The position numbers and the translations under genes were made by a program. Below the pieces are notes generated by a model that was given only the letters and a program-made list of their open reading frames with translations, ran no database searches and had not been told where the DNA came from. A DNA stretch of 61,608 nt from Hominisplanchenecus faecis (GTDB taxonomy: Bacteria; Bacillota; Clostridia; Lachnospirales; Lachnospiraceae), in NCBI RefSeq assembly GCF_020687205.1, contig NZ_JAJEQE010000014.1, forward strand, positions 1 through 61,608. Reading direction: 5' to 3'. This document shows, piece by piece, positions 27,118-36,806 of this stretch. How positions within the stretch are numbered: position 1 is the first letter of the stretch; each line of letters opens with the position of its first letter.

Positions 27118-27173
27118 TATGATGCCTGCGGATTGTTCCGTGCGTCGCACTCCCACAATCCCTGGCATCATAT
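27118..27173 (-). repeat. Dispersed intergenic repeat, copy 3 (module A)
   Basis: GGATTGT (27130-27136) and ACAATCC (27155-27161) are the arms of module A in the orientation opposite to the window-start copy, flanked by GATGCC and GGCATCAT. It abuts the pyrG stop codon. Confidence 0.85.
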
Positions 27174-28784
27174 CTATTCTGCTTCGTGTTTTGCGACAGC
27201 GGCTTCTACGAATCCACGGAACAGCGGATGCGGACGGTTCGGGCGGGACTTCAGTTCCGGATGAGCCTGTGTTCCGATGAAGAACGGGTGATCCGGAAGT
27301 TCTACCATTTCCACGATACGTCCATCCGGAGAAATACCGGAGAGCATCATGCCGTTTTCTGTGAGCACTTTGCGGTAATCGTTGTTAAATTCATAACGAT
27401 GACGATGACGTTCATGGATCGTTTCTTCACCGTAAAGCTTATAAGCCAGGGAAGATTTATCCAGTACACAAGGATAAGAACCAAGTCTTAAGGTACCGCC
27501 GATATCCTCGATGCCGTCCTGCTCCGGCAGAAGTGCAATGACCGGATGGGTAGTCTTAGGATCCAGTTCGATGCTGTGTGCGTCATTGTAGCCAACCACA
27601 TGGCGGGCGAATTCAACAACCGATAACTGCATGCCAAGGCAGAGCCCAAGGAATGGGATCTTGCGGATACGGGCAAATTCGATTGCCGTGATCTTGCCTT
27701 CGATGCCACGGTCACCGAAACCGCCAGGGACCAGGATGCCATCCATATCACAGAGTACTTCTTCGACGTTACTGTTGTTGAGCAGTTCGGAATCCACCCA
27801 CTTGATATTTACAGTCGCATGCTGTGCGATACCGCCGTGTTTCAGAGCCTCCACAACACTGATGTAAGCATCGTGCAGCTGGATATATTTGCCTACCAGA
27901 GCGATATTTACTTCTTTTGTCGGATGACGCAGAGCATTTACCATAGCTTTCCAGTCTTCCAGATCTGGCTCCGGGCAGTCAAGCTTCAGGCAGTCGCAGA
28001 CAACCTGTGCCAGATGTTCTTTTTCCATGGCAAGCGGTGCTTCGTAGAGATATTCCACATCAAGATTCTGCAGAACATGGTCACTTGGCACGTTACAGAA
28101 CAGTGCGATCTTGTCCTTGATGCTATTGTCAAGCGGCAGCTCGGAACGGCACACGATCACATCCGGCTGAATTCCCATACCCTGGAGCTCCTTTACGCTG
28201 GCCTGTGTCGGCTTGGTTTTCATTTCACCTGAGGCACGCAGGTAAGGGATCAGAGTAACGTGGATCAGGATCGCATTTTCATGTCCGACATCGTGCTGGA
28301 ACTGACGGATGGATTCCAGGAACGGCTGACTTTCGATATCGCCGACCGTACCGCCAACTTCAATGATCGCAATGCTGGTTTCGTCTGATGTAAAATCGCG
28401 ATGGAAACGGCTCTTGATCTCATTGGTGATATGAGGGATGACCTGTACCGTTCCACCGCCGAAATCTCCGCGGCGTTCTTTCTGCAGAACGGACCAGTAA
28501 ATCTTACCGGTTGTGACATTGGAATTTTTCGTCAGACTTTCGTCGATAAAACGCTCATAATGTCCAAGGTCCAGGTCTGTCTCAGCACCGTCGTCGGTTA
28601 CAAATACCTCACCATGCTGGATCGGATTCATCGTTCCCGGGTCGATATTGATATAAGGATCGAATTTCTGCATCGTTACTTTGTAGCCACGTGCTTTCAG
28701 AAGTCGTCCGAGGGATGCGGCTGTGATACCCTTTCCCAGTCCGGAAACAACACCTCCTGTTACAAATACATATTTTACTGACAT
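27174..28784 (-). CDS. pyrG: CTP synthase
   Basis: A 536-residue glutamine-dependent CTP synthase that aminates UTP to CTP. The start is the ATG at 28784 ([19 protein letters not shown]), six bases after GGAGG; a seven-codon extension upstream is not family-like. The N-terminal synthase domain carries the P-loop [10 protein letters not shown] and the [13 protein letters not shown] segment. The C-terminal class I glutamine amidotransferase domain has GLCLGMQ with the nucleophilic Cys and a later AHPE with the catalytic His and Glu. Length and motifs are complete. It is a single-gene unit, terminated by the element near 27060-27097. Confidence 0.97.
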   Translation of the reverse strand: MSVKYVFVTGGVVSGLGKGITAASLGRLLKARGYKVTMQKFDPYINIDPGTMNPIQHGEVFVTDDGAETDLDLGHYERFIDESLTKNSNVTTGKIYWSVLQKERRGDFGGGTVQVIPHITNEIKSRFHRDFTSDETSIAIIEVGGTVGDIESQPFLESIRQFQHDVGHENAILIHVTLIPYLRASGEMKTKPTQASVKELQGMGIQPDVIVCRSELPLDNSIKDKIALFCNVPSDHVLQNLDVEYLYEAPLAMEKEHLAQVVCDCLKLDCPEPDLEDWKAMVNALRHPTKEVNIALVGKYIQLHDAYISVVEALKHGGIAQHATVNIKWVDSELLNNSNVEEVLCDMDGILVPGGFGDRGIEGKITAIEFARIRKIPFLGLCLGMQLSVVEFARHVVGYNDAHSIELDPKTTHPVIALLPEQDGIEDIGGTLRLGSYPCVLDKSSLAYKLYGEETIHERHRHRYEFNNDYRKVLTENGMMLSGISPDGRIVEMVELPDHPFFIGTQAHPELKSRPNRPHPLFRGFVEAAVAKHEAE

Positions 28785-28880
28785 AATTTCCTCCGTTCTG
28801 TGCACAAAACACGCATTTTTTTTGACCAGATATTAAGTTCCTAAAAAAAATACGGAAAAGATTATACACTATGCAAAGAA

Positions 28881-28909
28881 AAAAATCCAGTAAATCATAC
28901 TGGATTTTT
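28881..28909. terminator. Intrinsic terminator after the DUF1846 gene
   Basis: AAAAATCCAGTA (28881-28892) and TACTGGATTTTT (28898-28909) form a 12-bp stem with a five-base loop. It is T-rich on the side needed for the minus-strand gene ending at 28930. A TATAAT-like box for pyrG lies nearby on the minus strand (28861-28866). Confidence 0.8.
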
Positions 28910-28929
28910 CAAAAAAGTACAAAGAAATT

Positions 28930-30408
28930 TTAGTGATAGTTTTTGTTGTTCTCATATTTTGCTTCCATCGTGAACTGGATACCGAGCTGTTTCAGCTTTT
29001 TGATATCCACCGGGGAGAGCATAACAGAAGTATGTGCCTGGCATTCGGCAAGTTTCGGCAGCTGTTTCATAGCCAGAGCAGCATCTTCATGAGCGGCGGC
29101 ACTGATGGACAGGGCGATCAGGACCTCATCGGTATGCAGTCTCGGATTGCGGCTTCCGAGGTAAGCAGTTTTCAGACGCTGGATCGGCTCCAGAGATTCC
29201 GGTGCAATGATATTTTTCTCGTGGTCAATGCCGGCAAGCTCTTTTAAGGCATTTAACAGAACCGCAGAAGCGGCACCGAGCAGGTCAGAAGTCTTTCCGG
29301 TGATGATCCTGCCGTCCGGCAGTTCTATAGCAGCAGCCGGAGCACCGGTCAGTTCTGCGACACGTCTTGCAGCCGGAACAACCTTGCGGTCGGTTGCAGT
29401 AACGCCGGCCTGGTTCATGATCAGCTCGATCTTATAAACTTCCTCTTCCTGATTGCGTCCGGTCAGAAGTCCGTTCAGTGCGTTGAAGTAGCGGCGGATG
29501 ATCTCCTGGCGGGAAGCTTCCTGGCAGAGTGCATCATCGCAGATGCAGTTCCCGGCCATGTTGACGCCCATGTCAGTCGGAGACTGATAAGGGCTTTCGC
29601 CGTAGATCTTTTCAAACATTGCTTTTAAAACCGGGAAGATTTCCACATCACGGTTGTAGTTTACCGTGGTAAATCCATAAGCTTCCAGATGGAACGGATC
29701 AATCATGTTGACATCGTTCAGGTCAGCCGTTGCTGCCTCATATGCCAGGTTGATCGGATGTTTCAGCGGAATGTTCCAGATCGGGAAAGTCTCGAATTTC
29801 GCATATCCGGCACGGATACCTCTGCGATGCTCCTGATAAAGCTGAGATAAGCAGGTAGCCATCTTTCCGCTTCCAGGACCAGGGGCAGTGATCACGACCA
29901 GAGGGCGGGAAGTTTCGATGTAGTCATTTTTACCGAATCCCTCATCACTTACGATATGAGAAACATTATTCGGATAACCCGGAATCATATAGAGGGTGTA
30001 AACCTTGATGCCGAGTTTGATCAGACGTTGTTTAAACAGGTCTGCACTGGTCTGTCCGGAGTATTTTGTGATAACGACACTTCCGACAAAAAGTCCACGT
30101 TCTTCGAAAGAGTCGATCAGACGCAGTACATCGGTATCGTAAGTGATGCCGAGGTCGCCGCGGATTTTATTTTTTTCAATATCCACCGCACTGATGACGA
30201 TGACGATCTCTGCGTGCTCGGACAGCTGCATCAGAAGCTGAAGCTTGGAATCCGGCTCAAATCCCGGCAGTACACGGGAAGCGTGGTAGTCATCAAATAA
30301 CTTTCCGCCAAATTCCAGATAAAGTTTGTCTCCGAATTTGTCAATACGCTCGCGGATACAGCGAGACTGTGTAGCAAGATATTTTTCGTTGTCAAATCCT
30401 TTTTTCAT
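28930..30408 (-). CDS. DUF1846 domain-containing protein
   Basis: A 492-residue cytosolic protein of the DUF1846 family, close to the usual length of about 500. It begins MKKGFDNEKYLATQSRCI and includes the conserved VVITAPGPGSGKMATCLSQLY, a P-loop-like segment, in the N-terminal half. A crystal structure exists for the family, but no reaction has been firmly assigned. The ribosome site AGGAAAGG precedes the start. It stands alone, divergent from ftsH. Confidence 0.9.
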   Translation of the reverse strand: MKKGFDNEKYLATQSRCIRERIDKFGDKLYLEFGGKLFDDYHASRVLPGFEPDSKLQLLMQLSEHAEIVIVISAVDIEKNKIRGDLGITYDTDVLRLIDSFEERGLFVGSVVITKYSGQTSADLFKQRLIKLGIKVYTLYMIPGYPNNVSHIVSDEGFGKNDYIETSRPLVVITAPGPGSGKMATCLSQLYQEHRRGIRAGYAKFETFPIWNIPLKHPINLAYEAATADLNDVNMIDPFHLEAYGFTTVNYNRDVEIFPVLKAMFEKIYGESPYQSPTDMGVNMAGNCICDDALCQEASRQEIIRRYFNALNGLLTGRNQEEEVYKIELIMNQAGVTATDRKVVPAARRVAELTGAPAAAIELPDGRIITGKTSDLLGAASAVLLNALKELAGIDHEKNIIAPESLEPIQRLKTAYLGSRNPRLHTDEVLIALSISAAAHEDAALAMKQLPKLAECQAHTSVMLSPVDIKKLKQLGIQFTMEAKYENNKNYH

Positions 30409-30577
30409 ATGATTAAGAACCTTTCCTAAAAATTCAAGTCGGATGCACGCAAGAACCGGCGTGCATTTCCTTGTTACAAAGTAACTCTTGCACTAGTATA
30501 CAATAAATCATACCCGTTCGGCTACCGTTTTTTTAGAAAAGATTCATAATTGTGAGCTTTTTTTCACAATCTATATA

Positions 30578-30606
30578 TTGATTTCTTCTGAAACTGTACT
30601 TATAAT
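30578..30606 (+). promoter_or_regulatory. Promoter of ftsH
   Basis: TTGATT (30578-30583), 17-base spacer, TATAAT (30601-30606). Just upstream, TTGTGA and TCACAA (30550-30569) form an interrupted inverted repeat around a T-run that could be an operator. No CIRCE or CtsR-type site is seen. Confidence 0.7.
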
Positions 30607-30642
30607 GGGATAAGTTGGAGTTTGCATATGAGGAGGACAAAA

Positions 30643-32646
30643 ATGGACAACAATCAGATGCAGGGCGGCGGTCCTGGCAGACCACAGGGACCGGGTGGAC
30701 AAAAACAGCCGGACAATGGTCGCAATAAGAACAATGGGAAAAAGCAAGGCGGCGGCAAAAGCATTCTGGTTTTTCTGGTGATTACTTTGATTGTGATGCT
30801 TGCCACGAATATCGTTACCAGTATGGTAAAAGATACAACCGAGCGTAAGATCAGCTATAATCAGTTTATTAACATGGTTGACCGTGGAGAGGTCGAATCT
30901 GTAGAGATCGGTTCCAACCGAATCGACATCAACCTGAAAAATCAGCCAATACCGGGTGTGAAGATCACCTGTTATACCGGTATCATGGACGATCCGACAC
31001 TGACAGACCGACTGCTCAAGGCAGGTGTACAGTGTAGCAAAACCGTACCGGACAATTCTTCTTACCTGATCTTAAATATCGTGGCAAATGTTCTGCCGCT
31101 GGTTATGATCGGATTTATTTTCTACTTTTTCATGCGTCGTATGGGATCAGGCGGCGGAGTCATGGGTGTCGGCAAGAGCAAGGCAAAAGTTTACGGCGAG
31201 AAGGAAACCGGTGTGACCTTCCAGGATGTTGCCGGACAGGATGAAGCAAAAGAATCGCTTCAGGAAGTCGTAGGATTTCTCGAAGATCCGCAGAAATACG
31301 TGAAGATCGGAGCGAAGCTGCCGAAAGGAGCACTGCTTGTCGGCCCTCCGGGTACCGGTAAGACACTGCTGGCAAAGGCAGTCGCAGGAGAGGCACACGT
31401 GCCGTTCTTCTCCATTTCCGGTTCCGATTTCGTGGAAATGTTTGTCGGTGTCGGTGCATCGCGTGTGCGAGACCTGTTTGAAGAGGCCAAAAAGAGTGCA
31501 CCGTGTATCATTTTTATCGATGAGATCGATGCGATCGGTAAGAGCCGTGACAGCCGTTATGGCGGCGGAAACGACGAGCGTGAGCAGACACTGAACCAGC
31601 TGCTTGCGGAGATGGATGGTTTTGATTCCTCCAAAGGTGTGCTGATCCTTGCAGCAACGAACCGTCCGGAAGTTCTGGACTCTGCACTTCTGCGTCCGGG
31701 ACGTTTTGACCGCCGAGTGATCGTAGACCGCCCGGATCTCAAAGGAAGAGAAGATATTCTGCGTGTACACGCAAAGAACGTTAATCTTGATGAGACGGTC
31801 AATTTCAAAGAAATCGCCCTGGCAACAGCCGGAGCTGTCGGATCAGACCTAGCAAATATGGTCAATGAAGCAGCCATCCTTGCTGTAAAAGCAGGAAGAA
31901 GTGCCGTATCTCAGGCAGATTTATCAGAAGCAGTCGAGCTGGTTGAAATGGGAAAAGAAAAGAAAAACAAGATCCTGAGCAAAAAAGAGCGGGAGATCGT
32001 TTCCTATCATGAAGTCGGACACGCACTGGTCAGTGCACTGCAAAAAGATGCAGAGCCGGTACAGAAAATCACGATCGTGCCGCGTACATCCGGAGCACTC
32101 GGCTATGTCATGAACATTCCGGAAGAGGAGAAATGCCTCTATACAAAAGAAGAACTGTGGGCGAGACTGGTAGAATTTACCGGCGGCCGTGCAGCAGAGG
32201 AGATCGTATTTGGTTCAGTGACAACCGGAGCATCCAATGATATCGAGAAAGCAACTTCCATTGCCCGCTCAATGATCACACGCTACGGTATGTCTGAGAA
32301 ATTCGGACTGACCGGTCTGGAGCGTGCGGCAAACCAGTACCTCGATAATCAGACGGTTCTGGACTGCAGTGAGGTGACACAGGCCGAGGTCGATAAAGAG
32401 ATCACTGCTATGCTCAAAAAGGCATATAAGGAAGCAAAAGACATGCTTACGGCAAACCGCAGCATTCTGGATCACATCGCCGCTTTCCTGATCGAGAAAG
32501 AGACGATCACCGGAAAGGAATTTATGGAGATCCTGCGTAAAGTACAGGCAGAAGAAGCACAGAAAAACAGCGAAATACAGACCGAAGAAAATAGCACAAA
32601 AGTAAATCTTTCAAAAGAGAACACAGCAGACACCGCAACCGAGTAA
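30643..32646 (+). CDS. ftsH: ATP-dependent zinc metalloprotease FtsH
   Basis: A 667-residue membrane protease from the ATG at 30643, which follows AGGAGGACAAAA; seven in-frame codons upstream are not needed. A Gly/Gln/Pro-rich start leads to one membrane helix (about residues 40-60), a small outer domain, and a second helix (about 140-160). The AAA domain has Walker A GPPGTGKT and Walker [12 protein letters not shown], with the SRH near [13 protein letters not shown]. The M41 peptidase domain has the zinc motif HEVGH. The C-terminal tail is Glu/Asn/Thr-rich. It degrades misassembled membrane proteins and selected regulators. uvrC follows after 18 bases, probably in the same transcript. Confidence 0.97.
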   Translation: MDNNQMQGGGPGRPQGPGGQKQPDNGRNKNNGKKQGGGKSILVFLVITLIVMLATNIVTSMVKDTTERKISYNQFINMVDRGEVESVEIGSNRIDINLKNQPIPGVKITCYTGIMDDPTLTDRLLKAGVQCSKTVPDNSSYLILNIVANVLPLVMIGFIFYFFMRRMGSGGGVMGVGKSKAKVYGEKETGVTFQDVAGQDEAKESLQEVVGFLEDPQKYVKIGAKLPKGALLVGPPGTGKTLLAKAVAGEAHVPFFSISGSDFVEMFVGVGASRVRDLFEEAKKSAPCIIFIDEIDAIGKSRDSRYGGGNDEREQTLNQLLAEMDGFDSSKGVLILAATNRPEVLDSALLRPGRFDRRVIVDRPDLKGREDILRVHAKNVNLDETVNFKEIALATAGAVGSDLANMVNEAAILAVKAGRSAVSQADLSEAVELVEMGKEKKNKILSKKEREIVSYHEVGHALVSALQKDAEPVQKITIVPRTSGALGYVMNIPEEEKCLYTKEELWARLVEFTGGRAAEEIVFGSVTTGASNDIEKATSIARSMITRYGMSEKFGLTGLERAANQYLDNQTVLDCSEVTQAEVDKEITAMLKKAYKEAKDMLTANRSILDHIAAFLIEKETITGKEFMEILRKVQAEEAQKNSEIQTEENSTKVNLSKENTADTATE

Positions 32647-32664
32647 GTGAGGATGTAAAAGCAG

Positions 32665-34521
32665 ATGTTTGATATTCAGGAAGAATTAAAAAAGCTCCCG
32701 GCTAAGCCGGGAGTTTATATTATGCATGATGACAGAGATGCCATTATTTATGTGGGCAAGGCGATCAGCCTGAAGAACAGGGTGCGGCAGTATTTTCAGA
32801 CCAGCCGCAATAAAGGTGCCAAAATCGAGCAGATGGTCACAAGGATCGCCAGATTTGAATATATCGTGACGGATTCCGAGCTGGAGGCACTGGTTCTGGA
32901 GTGCAATCTGATCAAGGAACACCGCCCGAAGTACAATACGATGCTCAAGGATGATAAGACTTATCCATTTATAAAAGTAACGACATCGGAGGCATATCCT
33001 CGGATTTTGTTTTCAAGGAGCATGAAAAAGGATAAAAATAAATATTACGGACCCTACACCAGTGCCGGGGCAGTCAAAGATACGATCGAGCTGATCCGTA
33101 AGATCTACAAAGTCCGTACCTGTAATCGCAGACTGCCGCAGGATATCGGAAAAGAGCGTCCCTGCCTGAATTATCACATCAAACAGTGTGATGCACCATG
33201 TCAGGGCTATATCAGTCAGGAAGAGTACCGCAGATCCTTAAACGGAGCGATGGATTTTCTGAATGGAAACTACGGACCAATCCTGAAAATGCTCGAAAAG
33301 CGGATGCTGGATGCCTCGGAGCGTATGGAGTACGAGGAGGCAGCGGCCTGGCGTGACCTCAAAAACAGCGTCAGCCAGATCGCACAGAAGCAGAAGATCA
33401 CAAGCAGCGACGGCGAGGACAAAGATGTGATCGCCGTGAAAATGGATGGCAGCGACGCAGTAGCCCAGGTATTTTTTATCAGACAGGGCAGGCTGATCGG
33501 CAGAGACCATTTCTTCCTGCGGATCGCACCGCACGATTCGCAGAATATCGTGATCTCCAGTTTTATGAAGCAGTTCTATTCCGGCACGCCGTTTATTCCA
33601 AGGGAGATCATGATCCCGTGTGAGATCGAAGATCAGTCCGTCTTAGAAGAGTGGCTCGGAAAGCGAAAAGGGCAGAAGGTGCACATCAAAGTACCGAAAA
33701 AAGGTACCAGGGAAAAACTGGTTGAGCTTGCCACGCAGAATGCAGAGATTGTCCTGCGACAGGACAAAGATCGTATCAAACGAGAAGAAGGACGCACAAT
33801 CGGGGCGATGAAAGAAATTGCCGGCTGGCTGGATCTGCCAGATCTGGTACGAGTGGAAGCCTATGATATTTCCAATATCAGTGGCTTTGAGTCGGTCGGA
33901 TCCATGGCAGTCTTTGAACGCGGCAAACCAAAACGAAGCGATTACCGCAAATTCCGTATCAAAACCGTGCAGGGGCCAAACGACTACGCAAGCATGGAAG
34001 AAGTCCTGACAAGACGTTTTACACACGAGAGTGACCCTGAGAAAAAAGAGTATGACAGTTTCGGAAAACTGCCGGATTTGATCATGATGGACGGCGGCCG
34101 CGGTCAGGTCAATATCGCACTTGGCGTTCTGGAAAAGCTGGATCTTAACATCCCGGTCTGCGGTATGGTAAAAGATGACCGGCACCGCACCAGAGGCCTG
34201 TATTATAATAACGTAGAGATCCCGATCGACCGCGACAGCGAGGGATTTAAACTGATCACCCGCGTGCAGGATGAAGCCCACCGTTTTGCCATCGAGTATC
34301 ACCGCTCCCTGCGAAGCAAAGATCAGGTACATTCGATTCTGGATGACATTGACGGTATCGGTCCGGCAAGAAGAAAGGCACTGATGCGTCATTTCCTCTC
34401 CCTGGAAGCGATCCGCGAGGCGAGCGAAGAGGAACTGGCAGCAGTGCCTTCAATGACCGCCTTAAGTGCAGGAAAAGTCTACGCTTTCTTCCATGAAAAG
34501 AAAAAAGAAGAACAAAGATGA
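32665..34521 (+). CDS. uvrC: UvrABC excinuclease subunit C
   Basis: A 618-residue nucleotide-excision-repair nuclease. The N-terminal GIY-YIG domain ([19 protein letters not shown]) makes the 3' incision. A Cys-rich stretch and a UVR motif follow (around residues 150-240). The RNase H-like 5'-incision domain contains [11 protein letters not shown] and MDGGRGQVN, and a C-terminal HhH region contains [13 protein letters not shown]. Length is normal. A perfect eight-base-pair hairpin lies inside codons 11-17 and may affect translation or transcription. It follows ftsH closely and is closed by a terminator at 34532. Confidence 0.97.
   Translation: MFDIQEELKKLPAKPGVYIMHDDRDAIIYVGKAISLKNRVRQYFQTSRNKGAKIEQMVTRIARFEYIVTDSELEALVLECNLIKEHRPKYNTMLKDDKTYPFIKVTTSEAYPRILFSRSMKKDKNKYYGPYTSAGAVKDTIELIRKIYKVRTCNRRLPQDIGKERPCLNYHIKQCDAPCQGYISQEEYRRSLNGAMDFLNGNYGPILKMLEKRMLDASERMEYEEAAAWRDLKNSVSQIAQKQKITSSDGEDKDVIAVKMDGSDAVAQVFFIRQGRLIGRDHFFLRIAPHDSQNIVISSFMKQFYSGTPFIPREIMIPCEIEDQSVLEEWLGKRKGQKVHIKVPKKGTREKLVELATQNAEIVLRQDKDRIKREEGRTIGAMKEIAGWLDLPDLVRVEAYDISNISGFESVGSMAVFERGKPKRSDYRKFRIKTVQGPNDYASMEEVLTRRFTHESDPEKKEYDSFGKLPDLIMMDGGRGQVNIALGVLEKLDLNIPVCGMVKDDRHRTRGLYYNNVEIPIDRDSEGFKLITRVQDEAHRFAIEYHRSLRSKDQVHSILDDIDGIGPARRKALMRHFLSLEAIREASEEELAAVPSMTALSAGKVYAFFHEKKKEEQR
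32691..32716 (+). promoter_or_regulatory. Terminator-like hairpin inside the start of uvrC
   Basis: CTCCCGGC (32695-32702), loop TAA, GCCGGGAG (32706-32713), preceded by AAA and followed by TTTATATT. The stem is all G-C apart from one base pair and lies about 30 bases after the uvrC ATG. It could act as an attenuator or polarity element separating uvrC expression from ftsH. Confidence 0.5.
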
Positions 34522-34531
34522 TTGTATGCAG

Positions 34532-34560
34532 CAAGAATGCCTCTGGCATTCTTGAATTTT
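34532..34560 (+). terminator. Intrinsic terminator after uvrC
   Basis: CAAGAATGCC (34532-34541) and GGCATTCTTG (34545-34554) form a ten-pair stem with a three-base loop, followed by AATTTT. Confidence 0.8.
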
Positions 34561-34603
34561 CATGTGAACAGTATACAATTTTTTACAGAATCTGTTTTGT
34601 TTC

Positions 34604-34632
34604 TTGTATGATGTGTACGGATGTGATAGAAT
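34604..34632 (+). promoter_or_regulatory. Promoter of the hprK-glucokinase unit
   Basis: TTGTAT (34604-34609), 17-base spacer, TAGAAT (34627-34632), with an upstream TG pair. It lies about 115 bases before the hprK start. Confidence 0.55.
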
Positions 34633-34691
34633 GAGAGCATGAAATCGAAGGAACGTGCATGGATTTGACGATGTTGTGTGCGTTCATGAGC

Positions 34692-34722
34692 AAGTAGCGA
34701 AGCGGATTGTGAATGTCCGCTT
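34692..34722 (+). repeat. Short dispersed repeat, family 2, copy 2
   Basis: A 31-base element (AAGTAGCGAAGCGGATTG, then TGAATGTCCGCTT) matching 27017-27047 with three differences. It has a GCGGA/TCCGC hairpin and lies in the hprK leader. Confidence 0.7.
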
Positions 34723-34747
34723 TACTGACAGGAAAGGACAAAAACAG

Positions 34748-35698
34748 ATGAACAGTAACAGTAGTGTAGAATTGACAAAAATTGCAAAAAGCATGGAACT
34801 GAAGAATCTGACACCGGATGTTGATATTTCATCGATCGTGGTGACCACACCGGATATCAACAGACCGGCACTGCAGCTGACCGGATATTTCGAACATTTC
34901 GCATCCGAGCGTGTACAGATTGTCGGTTATGTGGAATTTACTTATCTGGAACATATGACGAGAAATCAGAGAGTGCATGCCTATGAGCAGTTCTGTGCCC
35001 ATAAGGTTCCGTGCATTATCTTTACATCGAGAACGGATCCGGATGAAGATATCCTGCGTATCGCCACAGAGAACGGTATTCCGGTCTTTACCACAGAGAA
35101 AAATACATCTCCGTTTATGGCAGAGATCATCCGCTGGCTGAATGTAGAGCTGGCTCCTTGTATTTCTATCCACGGCGTGCTGGTAGATGTATACGGCGAA
35201 GGTGTCCTGATCATGGGCGAGAGCGGCATCGGTAAGAGTGAGGCAGCTCTGGAGCTGATCAAGAGAGGCCATCGTCTGGTATCCGATGACGTCGTAGAGA
35301 TCCGCAAAGTCAGCGATGCGAGCCTGGTCGGAAGTGCTCCGGATATCACCCGCCACTTTATCGAGCTTCGCGGTATCGGTATCATTGATGCCAAGACCTT
35401 ATTTGGTGTGGAGAGCGTGAAAAATACACAGACCATTGACCTGGTTATCAAATTGGAAGAGTGGGACAAGGACAAAGAATACGACAGACTCGGACTTCAG
35501 GAAGAATACACCGAGTTCCTCGGCAACCGCGTTGTATGCCATTCCATTCCGATCCGTCCGGGACGAAGCCTGGCTGTGATCGTAGAGTCTGCTGCTGTCA
35601 ACCACAGACAGAAAAAGATGGGTTATAATGCAGCTCAGGAGCTTTATAACCGTGTTCAGAAGTCACTTGCAAAGAAAAAAGAGGAGCAGAAGAAATGA
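34748..35698 (+). CDS. hprK: HPr kinase/phosphorylase
   Basis: A 316-residue enzyme that phosphorylates and dephosphorylates HPr on Ser46, the sensor step of carbon catabolite control in Firmicutes. The start is the ATG at 34748, after GGAAAGGA; the upstream in-frame extension covers the repeat and promoter and is not coding. The Walker A is GESGIGKSE (about residue 156), followed by LVSDDVVEI and the HprK signature ELRGIGIIDA. The glucokinase gene overlaps its stop by four bases, linking sugar phosphorylation with catabolite control. Confidence 0.96.
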   Translation: MNSNSSVELTKIAKSMELKNLTPDVDISSIVVTTPDINRPALQLTGYFEHFASERVQIVGYVEFTYLEHMTRNQRVHAYEQFCAHKVPCIIFTSRTDPDEDILRIATENGIPVFTTEKNTSPFMAEIIRWLNVELAPCISIHGVLVDVYGEGVLIMGESGIGKSEAALELIKRGHRLVSDDVVEIRKVSDASLVGSAPDITRHFIELRGIGIIDAKTLFGVESVKNTQTIDLVIKLEEWDKDKEYDRLGLQEEYTEFLGNRVVCHSIPIRPGRSLAVIVESAAVNHRQKKMGYNAAQELYNRVQKSLAKKKEEQKK

Positions 35699-36627
35699 AA
35701 AAATATTGTTTTGGAATCGATATCGGAGGAACAACCGTAAAATGCGGACTTTTTAATGTAGACGGAGAAGTCCTGGATAAATGGGAAATTAAGACAAGAA
35801 CCGAAAACAACGGCGAAAATATCATCGCAGACATCGCAGAGACGATGAATGCCAAGATCGCAGAAAAAGGTCTGGACAAAGAAGAGATCGTTGGAGCAGG
35901 CGTTGGTGTACCGGGACCGGCAGATGAAGAAGGCAACGTTCCGGTAGCCGTCAATCTGCACTGGGGATTTGTACCACTTTCCAAAGAGCTTTCCGAAAAG
36001 ACAGGTCTTGCGGTACGCGTCGGAAACGATGCAAACGTGGCAGCACTCGGCGAAATGTGGAAAGGCGGAGCAGTCGGCTATCACAATGTTGTTATGGTGA
36101 CACTTGGAACCGGTGTCGGCGGCGGCATCATCATCAATGGCAAGATCGTAACCGGAAGCAACGGAGCCGGCGGTGAGATCGGACATATCCATGTAACCGA
36201 CAGCGTTGACAAACCTTGCAACTGTGGCAACACCGGATGTCTGGAACAGGTTGCATCTGCAACAGGTGTCGTATATCTGGCAAACAAAAAGCTGGCATCC
36301 TGCGATACCCCTTCCGTTCTGCGTGACGGAGAAGTCAGTGCAAAAAGCGTCTTTGATGCCGTAAAAGCAGGCGATGCAGTTGCACAGGAAATCGCAGAAG
36401 AATTCGGCAGATACCTCGGTCTTGCATGTGCAAACATCGCAGGTGTGGTAGATCCGCAGGTATTTGTAATCGGCGGCGGCGTCTCCAAAGCCGGAAAGAT
36501 ACTCTTTGATTATATCGAGAAATATTACAAAAAATATGCATTTCCATCCTGCAAAGATGTAAAATTTGCACTGGCAACACTGGGCAATGATGCCGGTATC
36601 TACGGTGCAGCAAAACTGATGCTGTAA
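35695..36627 (+). CDS. ROK-family glucokinase
   Basis: A 310-residue sugar kinase starting with the phosphate-binding GIDIGGTTVKCGLF. The ROK zinc motif CNCGNTGCLEQ and the catalytic NDANVAALGE segment are present, so it should phosphorylate glucose with ATP in the cytosol. It overlaps hprK by four bases (ATGA). It is closed by a bidirectional terminator shared with the convergent penicillin-binding protein gene. A related hexose such as N-acetylmannosamine cannot be excluded as substrate, but neighbourhood and length favour glucose. Confidence 0.92.
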   Translation: MKKYCFGIDIGGTTVKCGLFNVDGEVLDKWEIKTRTENNGENIIADIAETMNAKIAEKGLDKEEIVGAGVGVPGPADEEGNVPVAVNLHWGFVPLSKELSEKTGLAVRVGNDANVAALGEMWKGGAVGYHNVVMVTLGTGVGGGIIINGKIVTGSNGAGGEIGHIHVTDSVDKPCNCGNTGCLEQVASATGVVYLANKKLASCDTPSVLRDGEVSAKSVFDAVKAGDAVAQEIAEEFGRYLGLACANIAGVVDPQVFVIGGGVSKAGKILFDYIEKYYKKYAFPSCKDVKFALATLGNDAGIYGAAKLML

Positions 36628-36693
36628 TAAAACAATGGCAGTCAGCACCGCAATACTTGCAGAAGTGAGAGTCTTCTCCGACTGAGATAAATA

Positions 36694-36744
36694 AAAATTC
36701 CATGAGAATTTACTTGATTTAAGTAATATCCTCATGGAATTTTT
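36694..36744. terminator. Bidirectional intrinsic terminator
   Basis: AAAATTCCATGAG (36694-36706) pairs with CTCATGGAATTTT (from 36731), with T-runs available on both strands. It lies between the convergent glucokinase and penicillin-binding protein genes. Confidence 0.85.
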
Positions 36745-36806
36745 TGTATCCAAATGAAATTTTAAGATTCAGACAACAAATGCTTTGAACACCAGAGCAG
36801 ATGCTT

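Noticed and set aside
35656-36753. 365-codon antisense frame over the glucokinase gene
   Set aside because: The opposite strand encodes a complete ROK kinase with all motifs; the antisense protein is Cys/Phe-rich and unlike any family.
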